From Pseudomonadota bacterium (GTDB lineage Bacteria; Pseudomonadota; Gammaproteobacteria; Pseudomonadales; Pseudomonadaceae), in assembly GCA_023388335.1 (NCBI GenBank), contig JAEWGL010000027.1:1-46247 (forward strand): 46,247 nucleotides of DNA, written 5' to 3'. The translations under genes and the position numbers were made by a program. The notes below the pieces were generated by a model. That model worked only from the letters and a program-made list of their open reading frames with translations. It ran no database searches and was not told the DNA's origin. This document shows positions 38,564 through 46,247 of this stretch, piece after piece (the first letter of the stretch is position 1; the number at the start of each line of letters is the position of its first letter).

Positions 38564-38968
38564 CTAGAATGTGACACCAGCAATCAGCACGATATTGCTG
38601 TAGGGCTGGCATTCGCCCGTGCGTACAACGGCCCGCGCCTTCTGGCACAGAGCCTTGAACGCGTCATGGGGCACGCACTTGCGCAGACCCAGTTGCTGCT
38701 GGCCGTGCAATTGCTCGACCAGCTCCAGGGCCGACGGCTTGGCCAGGAAGATTTCATCGGCCAGCACGTGGTGTTCGACCTGCATCTCGCTGAGCACCAC
38801 GCGCAGGGTATTGGCGAAATCCGGAATTCCTGGGGTTAGCGCCAAGTCGATCAACTCGACCCCTCGCGGCACAGGCAAGCCGGCGTCGCCAATCACCAGG
38901 ATGTCGCCGTGGCCGAGGCCGGCGATGGTGCGCGATAGAGCGATGTTGAGCAGTGGAGTCTTCTTCAT
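38564..38968 (-). CDS. rbsD: D-ribose pyranase
   Basis: The 134-residue protein is full length with the catalytic histidine in LSRTIAGLGHGDILVIGDAG (His about residue 20). RbsD converts beta-pyranose ribose to the furanose used by ribokinase. It overlaps the rbsK stop by 4 bp and is the last gene of the operon rather than the first, an order typical of Pseudomonas. Confidence 0.96.
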   Translation of the reverse strand: MKKTPLLNIALSRTIAGLGHGDILVIGDAGLPVPRGVELIDLALTPGIPDFANTLRVVLSEMQVEHHVLADEIFLAKPSALELVEQLHGQQQLGLRKCVPHDAFKALCQKARAVVRTGECQPYSNIVLIAGVTF

Positions 38969-39873
38969 GGCGCAAGCTCCGCGAGGTGTGGAATAGAAGG
39001 CTGCGCGCCGGCACGGGTTACCGAAACGGCCGCGGCGCGCTGGCCGATGTCGATCGCCTCGCCCTCCCCCAGGCCTCGCGCCAGCGCCGCGGCGAACCCA
39101 CCCACGAACGTATCGCCCGCCGCCGTGGTGTCAAGCGCCTTGACCACCGGTGCCGGGCAATGCTGGCTACCGGCGGCGCTGGCGAACAACACACCTTGGC
39201 CACCCAGGGTCACGATGACCTTACCTACACCCAACGCCAGCAGGCGCTCGGCCGCGCGCCGAGCGCTGTCCAGGTCGTTGATCGGCAGGCCAGTCAGGGC
39301 CTGGGCCTCGCTTTCGTTGGGAATCAGGTAATCGATACGGCTGAACCAGTCCGCGGGCAGCGGTCCGGTGGCGGGCGCGGGGTTGAGGATGACCGTCTTG
39401 CCCAGCGCACGACCGCGCTGCAAGGTCCAGGCGACAGCCGCTGGGGGCACTTCGAGCTGGCAAATGATCACCTCGGCGCCTTGCAGCAAGGCATCGAAGC
39501 GCTCCACGGAGCAAGGCAACAACTGAGCATTGCCGCCGGGAATGACGATGATCGCGTTCTGACTGGTGGCGTCCACCACGATCAGTGCCACACCGCTGGA
39601 TACACCGGGGCAGACGCTGATCGCCTGGCAATCGATATGTTCGTTCGCCAGGGCCTGGCGCAGTTGCTGGCCGTAGGTATCGTCGCCGACATTGCCGATC
39701 ATTGCCACGGTGGCGCCGAGCCGCGCCGCCGCCACCGCCTGATTGGCGCCCTTGCCGCCGGGCACGGTGAAAAAACTGTCGCCGGCCAGGGTCTCGCCAC
39801 CGCGCGGCAGGCGCTCGGCACGGGCCACCAGGTCCATGTTGAGGCTGCCGACCACTACTACCTTGGCATTCAT
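38965..39873 (-). CDS. rbsK: ribokinase
   Basis: The start ATG 39873 (MNAKVVVVGSLNMDLVARAE) gives 302 residues; a further ATG at 39897 would overlap rbsR without a better ribosome site. PfkB signatures are present: GGKGANQAVAAARLGATVAM near residue 40, and DTTAAGDTFVGGFAAALARG with the catalytic Asp near residue 250. It phosphorylates ribose to ribose-5-phosphate. It begins 10 bp after rbsR and overlaps rbsD. Confidence 0.97.
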   Translation of the reverse strand: MNAKVVVVGSLNMDLVARAERLPRGGETLAGDSFFTVPGGKGANQAVAAARLGATVAMIGNVGDDTYGQQLRQALANEHIDCQAISVCPGVSSGVALIVVDATSQNAIIVIPGGNAQLLPCSVERFDALLQGAEVIICQLEVPPAAVAWTLQRGRALGKTVILNPAPATGPLPADWFSRIDYLIPNESEAQALTGLPINDLDSARRAAERLLALGVGKVIVTLGGQGVLFASAAGSQHCPAPVVKALDTTAAGDTFVGGFAAALARGLGEGEAIDIGQRAAAVSVTRAGAQPSIPHLAELAP

Positions 39874-39883
39874 ATCAGGGTTC

Positions 39884-40903
39884 TCAACGGTAATCATCGA
39901 ACAGATCCGGGCGTGGGCCGGTGGATTCGCGCAACACGATCTGGGGCGGCACGATGCGCTGCTCGGCTTCGCGCAGGGGCGTGGCAATGCGTAGCAGCAG
40001 CACTTCGGCGGCGCTTTCGCCCAGTTCGCGGATCGACTGGCCGACCGTCGTCAGCGCTGGGTAGACGTAGCGGCTGAGCTGGATATCGTCGAAGCCAATG
40101 ACCGAGAGCTCGGTCGGCACGCTGATGTTGCGCTCGGCGGCGGCGCGCAACACGCCGAAACCGATCATGTCATTGCCGGCGAAGATCGCTGTGGGACGCG
40201 GACCGTCGAGCAGCCGCGCTGCAGCAGTGTAGCCGCCGTCACTGGTGAAGTCGCAGTGCAGGATGCGCGCCTCGTCCACCGCCACCTCGGCCTCGGCCAT
40301 GGCTCGGCGGAACCCGGCCAGCCGCAGTTGGCCGACCCCGGTATCGGTCGGCCCGCCGATGCAGGCGATGTCGCCATGGCCCAGTTCCAGCAGGTGCTGG
40401 GTGGCCAGGTAGGCGCCCAGCTCATGGTCGATACGCACCAGGTCGGCGGCGATGCCTTCCAGGGCACGGTCGACGATGACCATGGGCGTGCGTACGCAGG
40501 CGAGGCTGTCGAGCAGATCCTGGTCCTCACCCACCGAGGCGACGATCAGACCGTCGATGCGCTTCTCGAGTAGCACGCGCAGGTAGCTGCGCTGCTTCTG
40601 CGGGTTGTCATCGGAGTTGCAAAGGATCACGCAGTAGCCATTGCGCTCGCAGGCATCCTCGATACCGCGGGCAAGCTCGGCGAAGTATGGGTTGATGCTG
40701 TTGGGCACCAGCAGGCCGATGGTGGCCGTGCTACGCGCCTTGAGCGAGCGGGCCACGGCGCTGGGCACGTAGTCGAGCTCGGCGATAGCCGCCTCGACCT
40801 TCAGGCGTACCTGCTCGCTGACCGGACGGGTCTTGTTCAGTACATGGGATACCGTGGTGTAGGAAATCCCTGCCAATGCCGCGACATCTTTTATCGTTGC
40901 CAT
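39884..40903 (-). CDS. rbsR: LacI-family ribose operon repressor
   Basis: The 339-residue protein has the N-terminal LacI helix-turn-helix (ATIKDVAALAGISYTTVSHV) and hinge, followed by a periplasmic-binding-protein-like sensor domain (GLLVPNSINPYFAELARGIE, TAIFAGNDMIGFGVLRAA). It should bind the perfect palindrome upstream of rbsB and release it on ribose. The gene lies inside the operon, 3 bp after rbsC, so the repressor is made from the operon it controls, giving feedback. Confidence 0.95.
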   Translation of the reverse strand: MATIKDVAALAGISYTTVSHVLNKTRPVSEQVRLKVEAAIAELDYVPSAVARSLKARSTATIGLLVPNSINPYFAELARGIEDACERNGYCVILCNSDDNPQKQRSYLRVLLEKRIDGLIVASVGEDQDLLDSLACVRTPMVIVDRALEGIAADLVRIDHELGAYLATQHLLELGHGDIACIGGPTDTGVGQLRLAGFRRAMAEAEVAVDEARILHCDFTSDGGYTAAARLLDGPRPTAIFAGNDMIGFGVLRAAAERNISVPTELSVIGFDDIQLSRYVYPALTTVGQSIRELGESAAEVLLLRIATPLREAEQRIVPPQIVLRESTGPRPDLFDDYR

Positions 40904-40906
40904 AAG

Positions 40907-41902
40907 TCAGTTCCGCCGGCTCGCACGCCGGCTGCGGTAGGTATCGAGGACCACGGCGATCACAATGACCGCCCCGGTGATGACGCGTTTGGTCGGCTCT
41001 GAAGCGCCGACTTGCGCAAGGCCTGCGGCCAGGACCGAAATGATCAGTACGCCGAAGAAGGTGCTGATCACCGAACCTCGCCCGCCCATCAGGCTGGTAC
41101 CACCGATCACTACGGCGGCAATCACCTGCAGCTCGAGGCCTGAGCCGGCGTTAGGGTCAGCCGCTTCAAGGCGCGAGATCTGGAACAGCGCGGCCAGGCC
41201 GGCGAGCAGCCCCATCAGGGCGAAGACCATGACTTTATAGGGACGCGGGTCGATGCCGGCCAGACGCACGGCCTCTTCGTTGGTACCGATGCCGATCAGG
41301 TAGCGGCCGAACACGGTGCGGGTGAGCACCAGCTGGGCCAGAACGATCACCAGCAAGGCGATGACGAACGAGGGTGAGATGCCGAAGGCGATCGGATTGG
41401 AGAACCAGGCGTAGGCGTCGCCGATGTAGGCGGTGCGCGAGTCGGTGAACTGGTAGGCCAGCCCGCGGGCCATCTCCAGCACGCCGAGCGAGACAATGAA
41501 CGAGGGGATGCGCCAAGCCACCGTGATCCCCCCGGTGATGCTGCCGGCCAGCGCCGCCACGGCCATGCCGAGCAAGGCGGCGGGCAGCATGCTCCAGCCC
41601 CAGCCAAGGATCGCCACGCTGACTGCCGAGGCGGCCAGCGCCAGCACCGAGCCCACCGAAAGGTCGATGCCGCCGATGATCAGCACGAAGGTCATGCCCA
41701 CTGCTAGCACCATCAGGTCAGGGATCTGATTGGCCAAGGTGCTGAAGGTGGCGTAGGACAGGAAGTGACCGCTGAGGGAGGAAAACAGCACGATCAACGC
41801 CAGCAAGGCGCCGGCTAGGCCCAAGTAGGTTCCCAGGCCGAAGTAGACGCCGCTGCGGCGTAACGGGGTGTTGACCGGTGTGTCGAGGGATGTGGGTTTC
41901 AT
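40907..41902 (-). CDS. rbsC: ribose ABC transporter permease
   Basis: The 331-residue, strongly hydrophobic protein has eight to ten membrane segments. The family hallmark is GGIDLSVGSVLALAASAVSV, and the later conserved loop is VIAAVVIGGTSLMGGRGSV, which contacts the ATPase. It overlaps the rbsA stop by 4 bp (ATGA). It forms the inner-membrane channel for ribose with RbsA and RbsB. Confidence 0.96.
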   Translation of the reverse strand: MKPTSLDTPVNTPLRRSGVYFGLGTYLGLAGALLALIVLFSSLSGHFLSYATFSTLANQIPDLMVLAVGMTFVLIIGGIDLSVGSVLALAASAVSVAILGWGWSMLPAALLGMAVAALAGSITGGITVAWRIPSFIVSLGVLEMARGLAYQFTDSRTAYIGDAYAWFSNPIAFGISPSFVIALLVIVLAQLVLTRTVFGRYLIGIGTNEEAVRLAGIDPRPYKVMVFALMGLLAGLAALFQISRLEAADPNAGSGLELQVIAAVVIGGTSLMGGRGSVISTFFGVLIISVLAAGLAQVGASEPTKRVITGAVIVIAVVLDTYRSRRASRRN

Positions 41903-43449
41903 GCGTCTTTCCTGGGGGCTGCGTCATGCAGCAGGGCGTCATGTTTCTGGTATCCAGCAAACGCGGCAGCCAGGAGCTGGTCCTGGCTCCAGTGCTCGCG
42001 CTCGAAGGTATCGATCAGGCTGCCGGCGCAGAGCACGGCAATGCGGTCACAGATCAACATCAGCTCGCGCAAGTCGCTGGACACCACCACCAGAGCCTTG
42101 CCCTGGCGCGCCAGCTCGGCCAGCAAGCCGTAGATGTCGAACTTGGCGCCAACATCAATGCCTCGGGTCGGCTCATCGAACACCAGCACCTGGCAGTCGC
42201 GCTCCAGCCAGCGACCGATCACCACCTTTTGCTGGTTGCCGCCAGACAACTCGCCTACGGTCTGGTCAGGCCCAGCGCTGCGGATGCGCATGGCACTGAT
42301 CTGTCGCTGGGCCAAGGCTAGCTCGGCCTGGCCATCGAGCACCCCGGCGCGGGACACGGCGCCGAAGTTGCCCAAGGCAATGTTGGCGCTGATCGACTGC
42401 GACAGCAGCAGGCCTTCACCCTTGCGGTCCTCGGTGATCAGCGCGATCCCTGCGCGCACGGCGTCCTTGGGCGAGGTGATGCGCACCGGCTGTAGTGGCT
42501 GGCCGAGTTCGATGCTGCCGCTGTCGGCCAGGTCGGCGCCGTAGATCAGGCGCAACAGTTCGGTGCGGCCGGCGCCAATCAATCCGGAAATACCAAAGAT
42601 CTCCCCTGCCCTCACCTCAAAGGACACGTCGCGAACCTTGTCGGCGCGGCTGAGGTGCTTGACCTTGAGTAGCGGTCCGCCGATCTGCCGTCGGCCCAGG
42701 TCGATGTGCTCGCCCAAGTCGCGGCCGACCATCAGGTTGACCAGTTCGTTGCTGCTGTAGCGCTGGATCGGCTCGACGCACACCAGCTTGCCGTCACGCA
42801 GCACGGCGATGCGCTGGGCCACACGCTGCAGTTCTTCGAGGCGGTGAGAAATGTAGACGATGGCCACGCCGCGCTGACGCAGGCGCTCGATCTGGGTGAA
42901 CAGCAGTTCCACTTCGCGGCCGGTGAGCATGGCGGTGGGTTCGTCGAAGATCAGCACATGGCAATCGCCGATCAGGTTGCGGGCGATCTCCACCATCTGC
43001 TGGTGACCGATACCCAACTCGCCGACAGGGGTGCCCGGGTCTATGGCGTCCAGGCCGACCTGGGCCATGGCCGCGGTGGCCAGCTGGCGCAGGCGCTTGT
43101 GATTGATCCAGCCAGCCCGGCTGGGCAGGTTGTCGAGGAACAGGTTTTCGGCCACGCTGAGGGTCGCCAGCAGGTTGAGCTCCTGCATGACCATGCGCAC
43201 GCCGAGGCGCTCGGCTTCGCCGCGGCTGGCGGGGTTGTACGGCTGGCCAAGGTAATGCATGTGTCCAGCACTGGGCGTTTCCAGGCCGCTGATAAGCTTG
43301 GACAGGGTGCTCTTGCCGGCACCGTTCTCGCCGGTCAGGGCAAGCACTTCGCCCGCGTGCAAGCTCAGATCAATATCGCCGAGCACTGGCTGCGTGTAGG
43401 TCTTGCCAAGGGCATTGACTGCGAGCACGACATTTGCCGTCGCTGACAT
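41899..43449 (-). CDS. rbsA: ribose ABC transporter ATP-binding protein
   Basis: The start ATG 43449 follows GGAGAA; 516 residues. There are two ABC domains. The first has Walker A GENGAGKSTL, signature ELGIGHQQMVEIARN and Walker B LIFDEPTA. The second has the degenerate Walker A GLIGAGRTELL, signature LSGGNQQKVVIGRWL and Walker B LVFDEPTRGID, as usual for sugar ABC proteins with one dominant site. It powers ribose import. It begins 46 bp after rbsB. Confidence 0.97.
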   Translation of the reverse strand: MSATANVVLAVNALGKTYTQPVLGDIDLSLHAGEVLALTGENGAGKSTLSKLISGLETPSAGHMHYLGQPYNPASRGEAERLGVRMVMQELNLLATLSVAENLFLDNLPSRAGWINHKRLRQLATAAMAQVGLDAIDPGTPVGELGIGHQQMVEIARNLIGDCHVLIFDEPTAMLTGREVELLFTQIERLRQRGVAIVYISHRLEELQRVAQRIAVLRDGKLVCVEPIQRYSSNELVNLMVGRDLGEHIDLGRRQIGGPLLKVKHLSRADKVRDVSFEVRAGEIFGISGLIGAGRTELLRLIYGADLADSGSIELGQPLQPVRITSPKDAVRAGIALITEDRKGEGLLLSQSISANIALGNFGAVSRAGVLDGQAELALAQRQISAMRIRSAGPDQTVGELSGGNQQKVVIGRWLERDCQVLVFDEPTRGIDVGAKFDIYGLLAELARQGKALVVVSSDLRELMLICDRIAVLCAGSLIDTFEREHWSQDQLLAAAFAGYQKHDALLHDAAPRKDA

Positions 43450-43495
43450 GGCCGGTTCTCCTCGCGCCCGCTCCGGGCAGGCGCGCACGTGACGA

Positions 43496-44452
43496 CTAGG
43501 GTTGAGTGATCAGCTGGACGGGCGTCTGGATGACATTGTCGGCATCCACGGCCGGTTGCTCACCCTTGATCATCTTCAATGCGGCCTGGATGCCGTATAT
43601 CGCCTGGTCGGCGCCATGCTGCTCGAGGGTTGCGAGCACGCGGCCGTCCTTGAGCATCGGCTTGATGGCGTTGATATTGTCGTAACCAACCACGTGCACC
43701 TGGCCGGTCTTGCCGGCGGCACGCACGGCCGAGACCGCGCCCAGGGCCATGCTGTCGTTGCCGGCGAGCAGCGCCTTGAGCTCGGGGTACTCATTGAGCA
43801 TGGCGGCGGCCACGGCGTTGCCTTTGTCGATTTCCCAATTGCCGGATTGCACCGAGACTACTTTCATCTGCGCAGCGTCCATCGCATCCCTGAAACCGGC
43901 GGTGCGCTGCTGGGCATTGGTGGTGGTCGACACGCCTTCGATGATGGCGACCTGATCACCGGCCTTCAGCTTGTGCTGGGCCAGGTAGTCGCCAACCAAC
44001 TGGGCGCCCTTGCGGTTGTCGGGGCCGACAAAGGGCACGCTGATGTTCTTGCTTTTGAGCACGCCCGGGTCGAGGCGGTTGTCGATGTTGACCACGGTGA
44101 TGCCGGCGTCCATGGCCTTCTTCACGACCGGCACCAGGGCTTTGGAGTCAGCTGGGGCAATGACCAGTGCCTTGACGCCAGAAACGATCATCTGCTCGAC
44201 GATACGGATCTGGTTGCCGGTATCGGACTCGTCCTTAATGCCGTTGGCGACCAAGTCGAAGTCGGCAGAGTGCGCGTTCTGGTAGGCCTTGGCGCCGTCT
44301 TCCATGGTGCGGAAGAACTCGTTGGCGAGGGATTTCATGACCAGCGCGACCTTGGGCTTATCCTCGGCGTGGGCCATGGACACAGGCAGGACGAGCGAGA
44401 GAGAAGAGAGAACGGCAATGGCCAGCAGACGGCCAGGGAACGGCAGCATCAT
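43496..44452 (-). CDS. rbsB: ribose-binding periplasmic protein
   Basis: The start ATG 44452 follows GGAGT; 318 residues. The signal peptide ends SMAHAEDKP (about residue 28). The type I periplasmic-binding fold is shown by KVALVMKSLANEFFRTMEDG, VNIDNRLDPGVL and GNDSMALGAVSAVRAAG. It captures ribose for RbsAC. It is the first gene after the promoter and operator. Confidence 0.96.
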   Translation of the reverse strand: MMLPFPGRLLAIAVLSSLSLVLPVSMAHAEDKPKVALVMKSLANEFFRTMEDGAKAYQNAHSADFDLVANGIKDESDTGNQIRIVEQMIVSGVKALVIAPADSKALVPVVKKAMDAGITVVNIDNRLDPGVLKSKNISVPFVGPDNRKGAQLVGDYLAQHKLKAGDQVAIIEGVSTTTNAQQRTAGFRDAMDAAQMKVVSVQSGNWEIDKGNAVAAAMLNEYPELKALLAGNDSMALGAVSAVRAAGKTGQVHVVGYDNINAIKPMLKDGRVLATLEQHGADQAIYGIQAALKMIKGEQPAVDADNVIQTPVQLITQP

Positions 44453-44486
44453 GGATTGACTCCGGATCTTATGATTTTTGTCGGAT

Positions 44487-44536
44487 CGCAAACGTTTGCG
44501 TTGTCTTACTATGCGAACGGGACCTGATTTTGTCAA
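44487..44536 (-). promoter_or_regulatory. rbs promoter and RbsR operator
   Basis: On the minus strand, TTGACA (44536-44531) and CATAGT (44513-44508) are 17 bp apart. A perfect 14-bp LacI-type palindrome, CGCAAACGTTTGCG, lies at 44487-44500, over the expected start of transcription. It would block initiation when RbsR is bound. Confidence 0.9.
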
Positions 44537-44583
44537 ACCCGGCAAACCCACGATGAGCAACACGGGGGATTATCCGAGAAATC

Positions 44584-44628
44584 TTCGGAAAACCGAACAT
44601 TTTGCGCGAGAAAGTTCGGAGGCTCGAA
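44584..44628 (+). promoter_or_regulatory. AauR-type binding sites upstream of ansB
   Basis: TTCGG-AAAA-CCGAA (44584-44597) is an exact match to the inverted repeat TTCGG-N4-CCGAA reported for the acidic-amino-acid response regulator AauR in P. putida. A second, imperfect copy, TTCGG-AGGC-TCGAA (44615-44628), lies 31 bp further on, three helical turns. Both are about 90-130 bp upstream of the sigma54 promoter. Confidence 0.8.
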
Positions 44629-44715
44629 TGGCTGCATCGAGGTCGCGTTAAGCGTCGCAGGCTTAACTGCCTGAATCTTAAACGCTTCCCCAGAGTAGCG
44701 ACGAACGGTTAGCGC

Positions 44716-44730
44716 TGGTACGGAAACTGC
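44716..44730 (+). promoter_or_regulatory. sigma54 (-24/-12) promoter of ansB
   Basis: TGGTACG-GAAA-CTGC fits the sigma54 consensus TGGCACG-N4-TTGC with one substitution in each element and exact GG/GC spacing. It lies 49 bases before the ansB ATG, downstream of the AauR-type sites. Confidence 0.78.
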
Positions 44731-44778
44731 CTGCTCTGTCGTGCTACACAGCTAGAACTCCATTCAGAAGAGAGAACA

Positions 44779-45870
44779 ATGATGAAAGCTGCCCTCCACG
44801 CCTTCGCGCCGAGCGCCCTGGCCCTGCTGCTGTTGCTCCCCGCAGGCGTCAATGCCAAGGAAGTCGAAAACCAACAGAAACTGGCCAACGTGGTCATTCT
44901 CGCCACCGGCGGCACCATTGCCGGTGCTGGCGCCAGTGCTGCCAATAGCGCCACCTACCAGGCGGCCAAACTGGGCGTCGACAAGCTGATCGCCGGCGTG
45001 CCGGAGCTCGCCAATATCGCCAACGTGCGTGGCGAGCAGGTGATGCAGATCGCCTCCGAGAGCATCAGCAACGAGAATCTGCTGCAGCTGGGCAAGCGCG
45101 TGGCCGAGCTTGCCGAAAGCCAGGACGTGGATGGCATCGTCATCACCCACGGCACCGACACCCTTGAAGAGACGGCCTATTTCCTCAACCTCGTGGAGAA
45201 AACCGACAAGCCGATCGTCGTGGTTGGCTCGATGCGTCCGGGCACGGCGATGTCCGCCGACGGCATGCTCAACCTGTACAACGCCGTGGCCGTCGCCGGC
45301 AGCCAGGATGCCCGCGGCAAGGGCGTGTTAGTGACCATGAACGACGAGATCCAGTCCGGGCGCGATGTCAGCAAGAGCGTCAACATCAAGACTGAAGCCT
45401 TCAAGAGCCCCTGGGGCCCGCTGGGCATGGTGGTCGAGGGCAAGTCGTACTGGTTCCGCTTGCCGGCCAAGCGGCACACCGTCAACTCTGAGTTCGACAT
45501 CAAGCAGATCAGCAGCCTACCAGCGGTGGACATTGCCTACGGCTATGGCAACGTGACCGACACCGCCTACAAAGCCCTGGCGCAGAACGGCGCCAAGGCG
45601 ATCATCCATGCCGGAACCGGCAATGGCTCGGTGTCCTCGCGGGTCGCCCCTGCCCTGCAGGAGCTGCGCAAGAATGGCGTGCAGATCATTCGTTCTTCCC
45701 ACGTCAACGCCGGTGGTTTCGTGTTGCGCAACGCCGAACAGCCTGACGACAAGAACGACTGGATCGTCGCCCACGACCTGAATCCGCAAAAGGCGCGGAT
45801 CCTGGCGATGGTGGCGATGACCAGGACCCAGGACAGCAAGGAGTTGCAGCGGATTTTCTGGGAGTACTGA
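44779..45870 (+). CDS. ansB: periplasmic glutaminase/asparaginase (type II)
   Basis: The product has 363 residues with an N-terminal signal peptide ending GVNAKEV (about residue 26). Both active-site signatures are intact: VVILATGGTIAGAG with the nucleophilic Thr, and DGIVITHGTDTLEETAYFLN with the Thr-Asp-Lys-Glu charge-relay threonine and aspartate. The family hydrolyses both Gln and Asn in the periplasm to Glu and Asp, which are then imported. AGAAGAGAG precedes the ATG. Regulation by AauR and sigma54 is supported by the upstream sites. Confidence 0.96.
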   Translation: MMKAALHAFAPSALALLLLLPAGVNAKEVENQQKLANVVILATGGTIAGAGASAANSATYQAAKLGVDKLIAGVPELANIANVRGEQVMQIASESISNENLLQLGKRVAELAESQDVDGIVITHGTDTLEETAYFLNLVEKTDKPIVVVGSMRPGTAMSADGMLNLYNAVAVAGSQDARGKGVLVTMNDEIQSGRDVSKSVNIKTEAFKSPWGPLGMVVEGKSYWFRLPAKRHTVNSEFDIKQISSLPAVDIAYGYGNVTDTAYKALAQNGAKAIIHAGTGNGSVSSRVAPALQELRKNGVQIIRSSHVNAGGFVLRNAEQPDDKNDWIVAHDLNPQKARILAMVAMTRTQDSKELQRIFWEY

Positions 45871-45928
45871 GTGCGCTAGACGCTGCACACAGCAATTGTC
45901 GTGGACAGCACCTAGAGCAGGTCAGGCC

Positions 45929-45960
45929 GATGCGGCAAGCCATTGCGAGCTTGTCGCATC
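45929..45960 (+). terminator. 12-bp hairpin downstream of ansB
   Basis: GATGCGGCAAGC pairs with GCTTGTCGCATC (one G-T) around an 8-base loop, 58 bases past the ansB stop. No T-run follows, so it may be a factor-assisted terminator or a 3'-end stabiliser. Confidence 0.55.
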
Positions 45961-46028
45961 CCACGATGCTTCCCCTCTGTGCAGGCACGCTCGACACAGC
46001 CGTTCGCCTGAAAAACATCCCCAAGCCA

Positions 46029-46150
46029 GTGCGCAAGAAGTTGCGCACCTCAAGCTGAAAAAACCCGCAAATAAACGCTGCAGCCCTGCGCTGCGACGTC
46101 TGTAGCCGCGTGCGCAGGATCTTGCGCAGCACTGCGCAACGTGTTGCGCA
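46029..46150. promoter_or_regulatory. three copies of a TGCGCA-based palindromic operator
   Basis: Three 20-bp dyads share the same architecture, two TGCGCA cores whose first bases are exactly 12 bp apart. They are GTGCGCAA-GAAG-TTGCGCAC (46029-46048, perfect), GTGCGCAGGATCTTGCGCAG (46110-46129) and CTGCGCAACGTGTTGCGCAC (46132-46151). The last two are centred 22 bp apart, two helical turns. The array probably controls a gene starting beyond the right edge. Confidence 0.7.
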
Positions 46151-46247
46151 CTTTATCGGCTTCATTCCTTGTCCGACCTGTCCTGGGCTCCCGGCAGCAA
46201 CTCTAAGTCATTGAAATATCAGCCCTCTTAAGCTTCTGGTATGGCTC

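Larger units (their letters stand above)
45871..46247. other. right-edge intergenic region without a recognisable gene
   Basis: No gene is seen in the last 377 bases. They hold the hairpin after ansB and three TGCGCA palindromes, described separately. A minus-strand open frame across the region is composed largely of the repeat and antisense ansB sequence and is not credible. Confidence 0.7.

Noticed and set aside
43502..44527. 341-codon plus-strand frame opposite rbsB
   Set aside because: Antisense to a clear periplasmic binding protein and its promoter.
45704..46165. 153-codon minus-strand frame at the right edge
   Set aside because: Its first half is translated TGCGCA palindromes and its second half is antisense to ansB.
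1..46247. CRISPR array
   Set aside because: No series of regularly spaced 25-40 bp direct repeats was seen; the TGCGCA palindromes are too short and irregularly spaced.

Overview
The window is a chromosomal segment of a fluorescent Pseudomonas, most likely of the P. putida group. The evidence is the high-GC codon use and the thrS-infC-rpmI-rplT-pheS-pheT-ihfA-merR block. An rbs ribose operon carrying an internal rbsR lies beside a sigma54-type periplasmic glutaminase/asparaginase gene, and many Pseudomonas-typical small proteins are present. The species call is inference from gene content and protein similarity; no database was consulted.

Layout. (1) 1-5291: a catabolic cluster of unknown substrate. 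It has a polyamine-type ABC solute-binding protein followed by a class II aldolase (running off the left edge), divergent from a three-cofactor NADH:flavin oxidoreductase, an XRE-cupin regulator and an enoyl-CoA hydratase/isomerase. A nearly perfect 29-bp palindrome lies between the divergent units. (2) 5350-10650: an accessory zone with two small acidic proteins, each followed by a clean terminator, an exported protein and a lipoprotein. It also holds a phage-integrase scrap, a twice-frameshifted NADH:flavin oxidoreductase whose MerR-type promoter is still intact, a TetR gene cut off by an IS630 remnant, and a two-repeat KGG stress protein. (3) 10942-18623: a sulfur/thiol module on the minus strand. 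RidA, a cysteine-desulfhydrase-like PLP enzyme and a cystathionine gamma-lyase-like enzyme are followed by an NhaC-type carrier, a persulfide-dioxygenase-like metallo-hydrolase, a phosphatase-like/sulfide:quinone oxidoreductase fusion and a TauE/SafE exporter. Together they could release sulfide from cysteine or a related thiol, remove the reactive enamine, oxidise sulfide through persulfide to sulfite, and export it.

(4) 18740-28970: about 1.1 kb with no recognisable gene but with a cluster of hairpins, then a heavily decayed lambdoid prophage. It retains a gpK-like JAMM fragment, a PAPS-reductase-like pseudogene, a truncated small terminase next to two HNH genes, lysis-region membrane proteins, a late tail-type protein, antiterminator Q, the C-terminal third of an integrase and an intact hicAB toxin-antitoxin pair. 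It ends at tRNA-Pro(GGG). (5) 29187-36485: the conserved translation block (MerR-like regulator, ihfA, pheT, pheS, rplT, rpmI, infC with an ATT start, thrS). (6) 36820-38514: small exported and cold-shock genes. (7) 38564-44536: rbsBACRKD with promoter and a perfect RbsR-type operator. (8) 44584-46247: ansB with an AauR-type site and a sigma54 promoter, then an intergenic region with three copies of a TGCGCA-based palindrome that probably controls a gene beyond the right edge.

The most interesting points are the complete cysteine-to-sulfite module with a paired-operator promoter, the triple TGCGCA operator array, the uncharacterised divergent catabolic cluster, and the hairpin-rich region before an unknown 88-residue protein. 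I found no CRISPR array, reverse transcriptase or recognisable new defence system.
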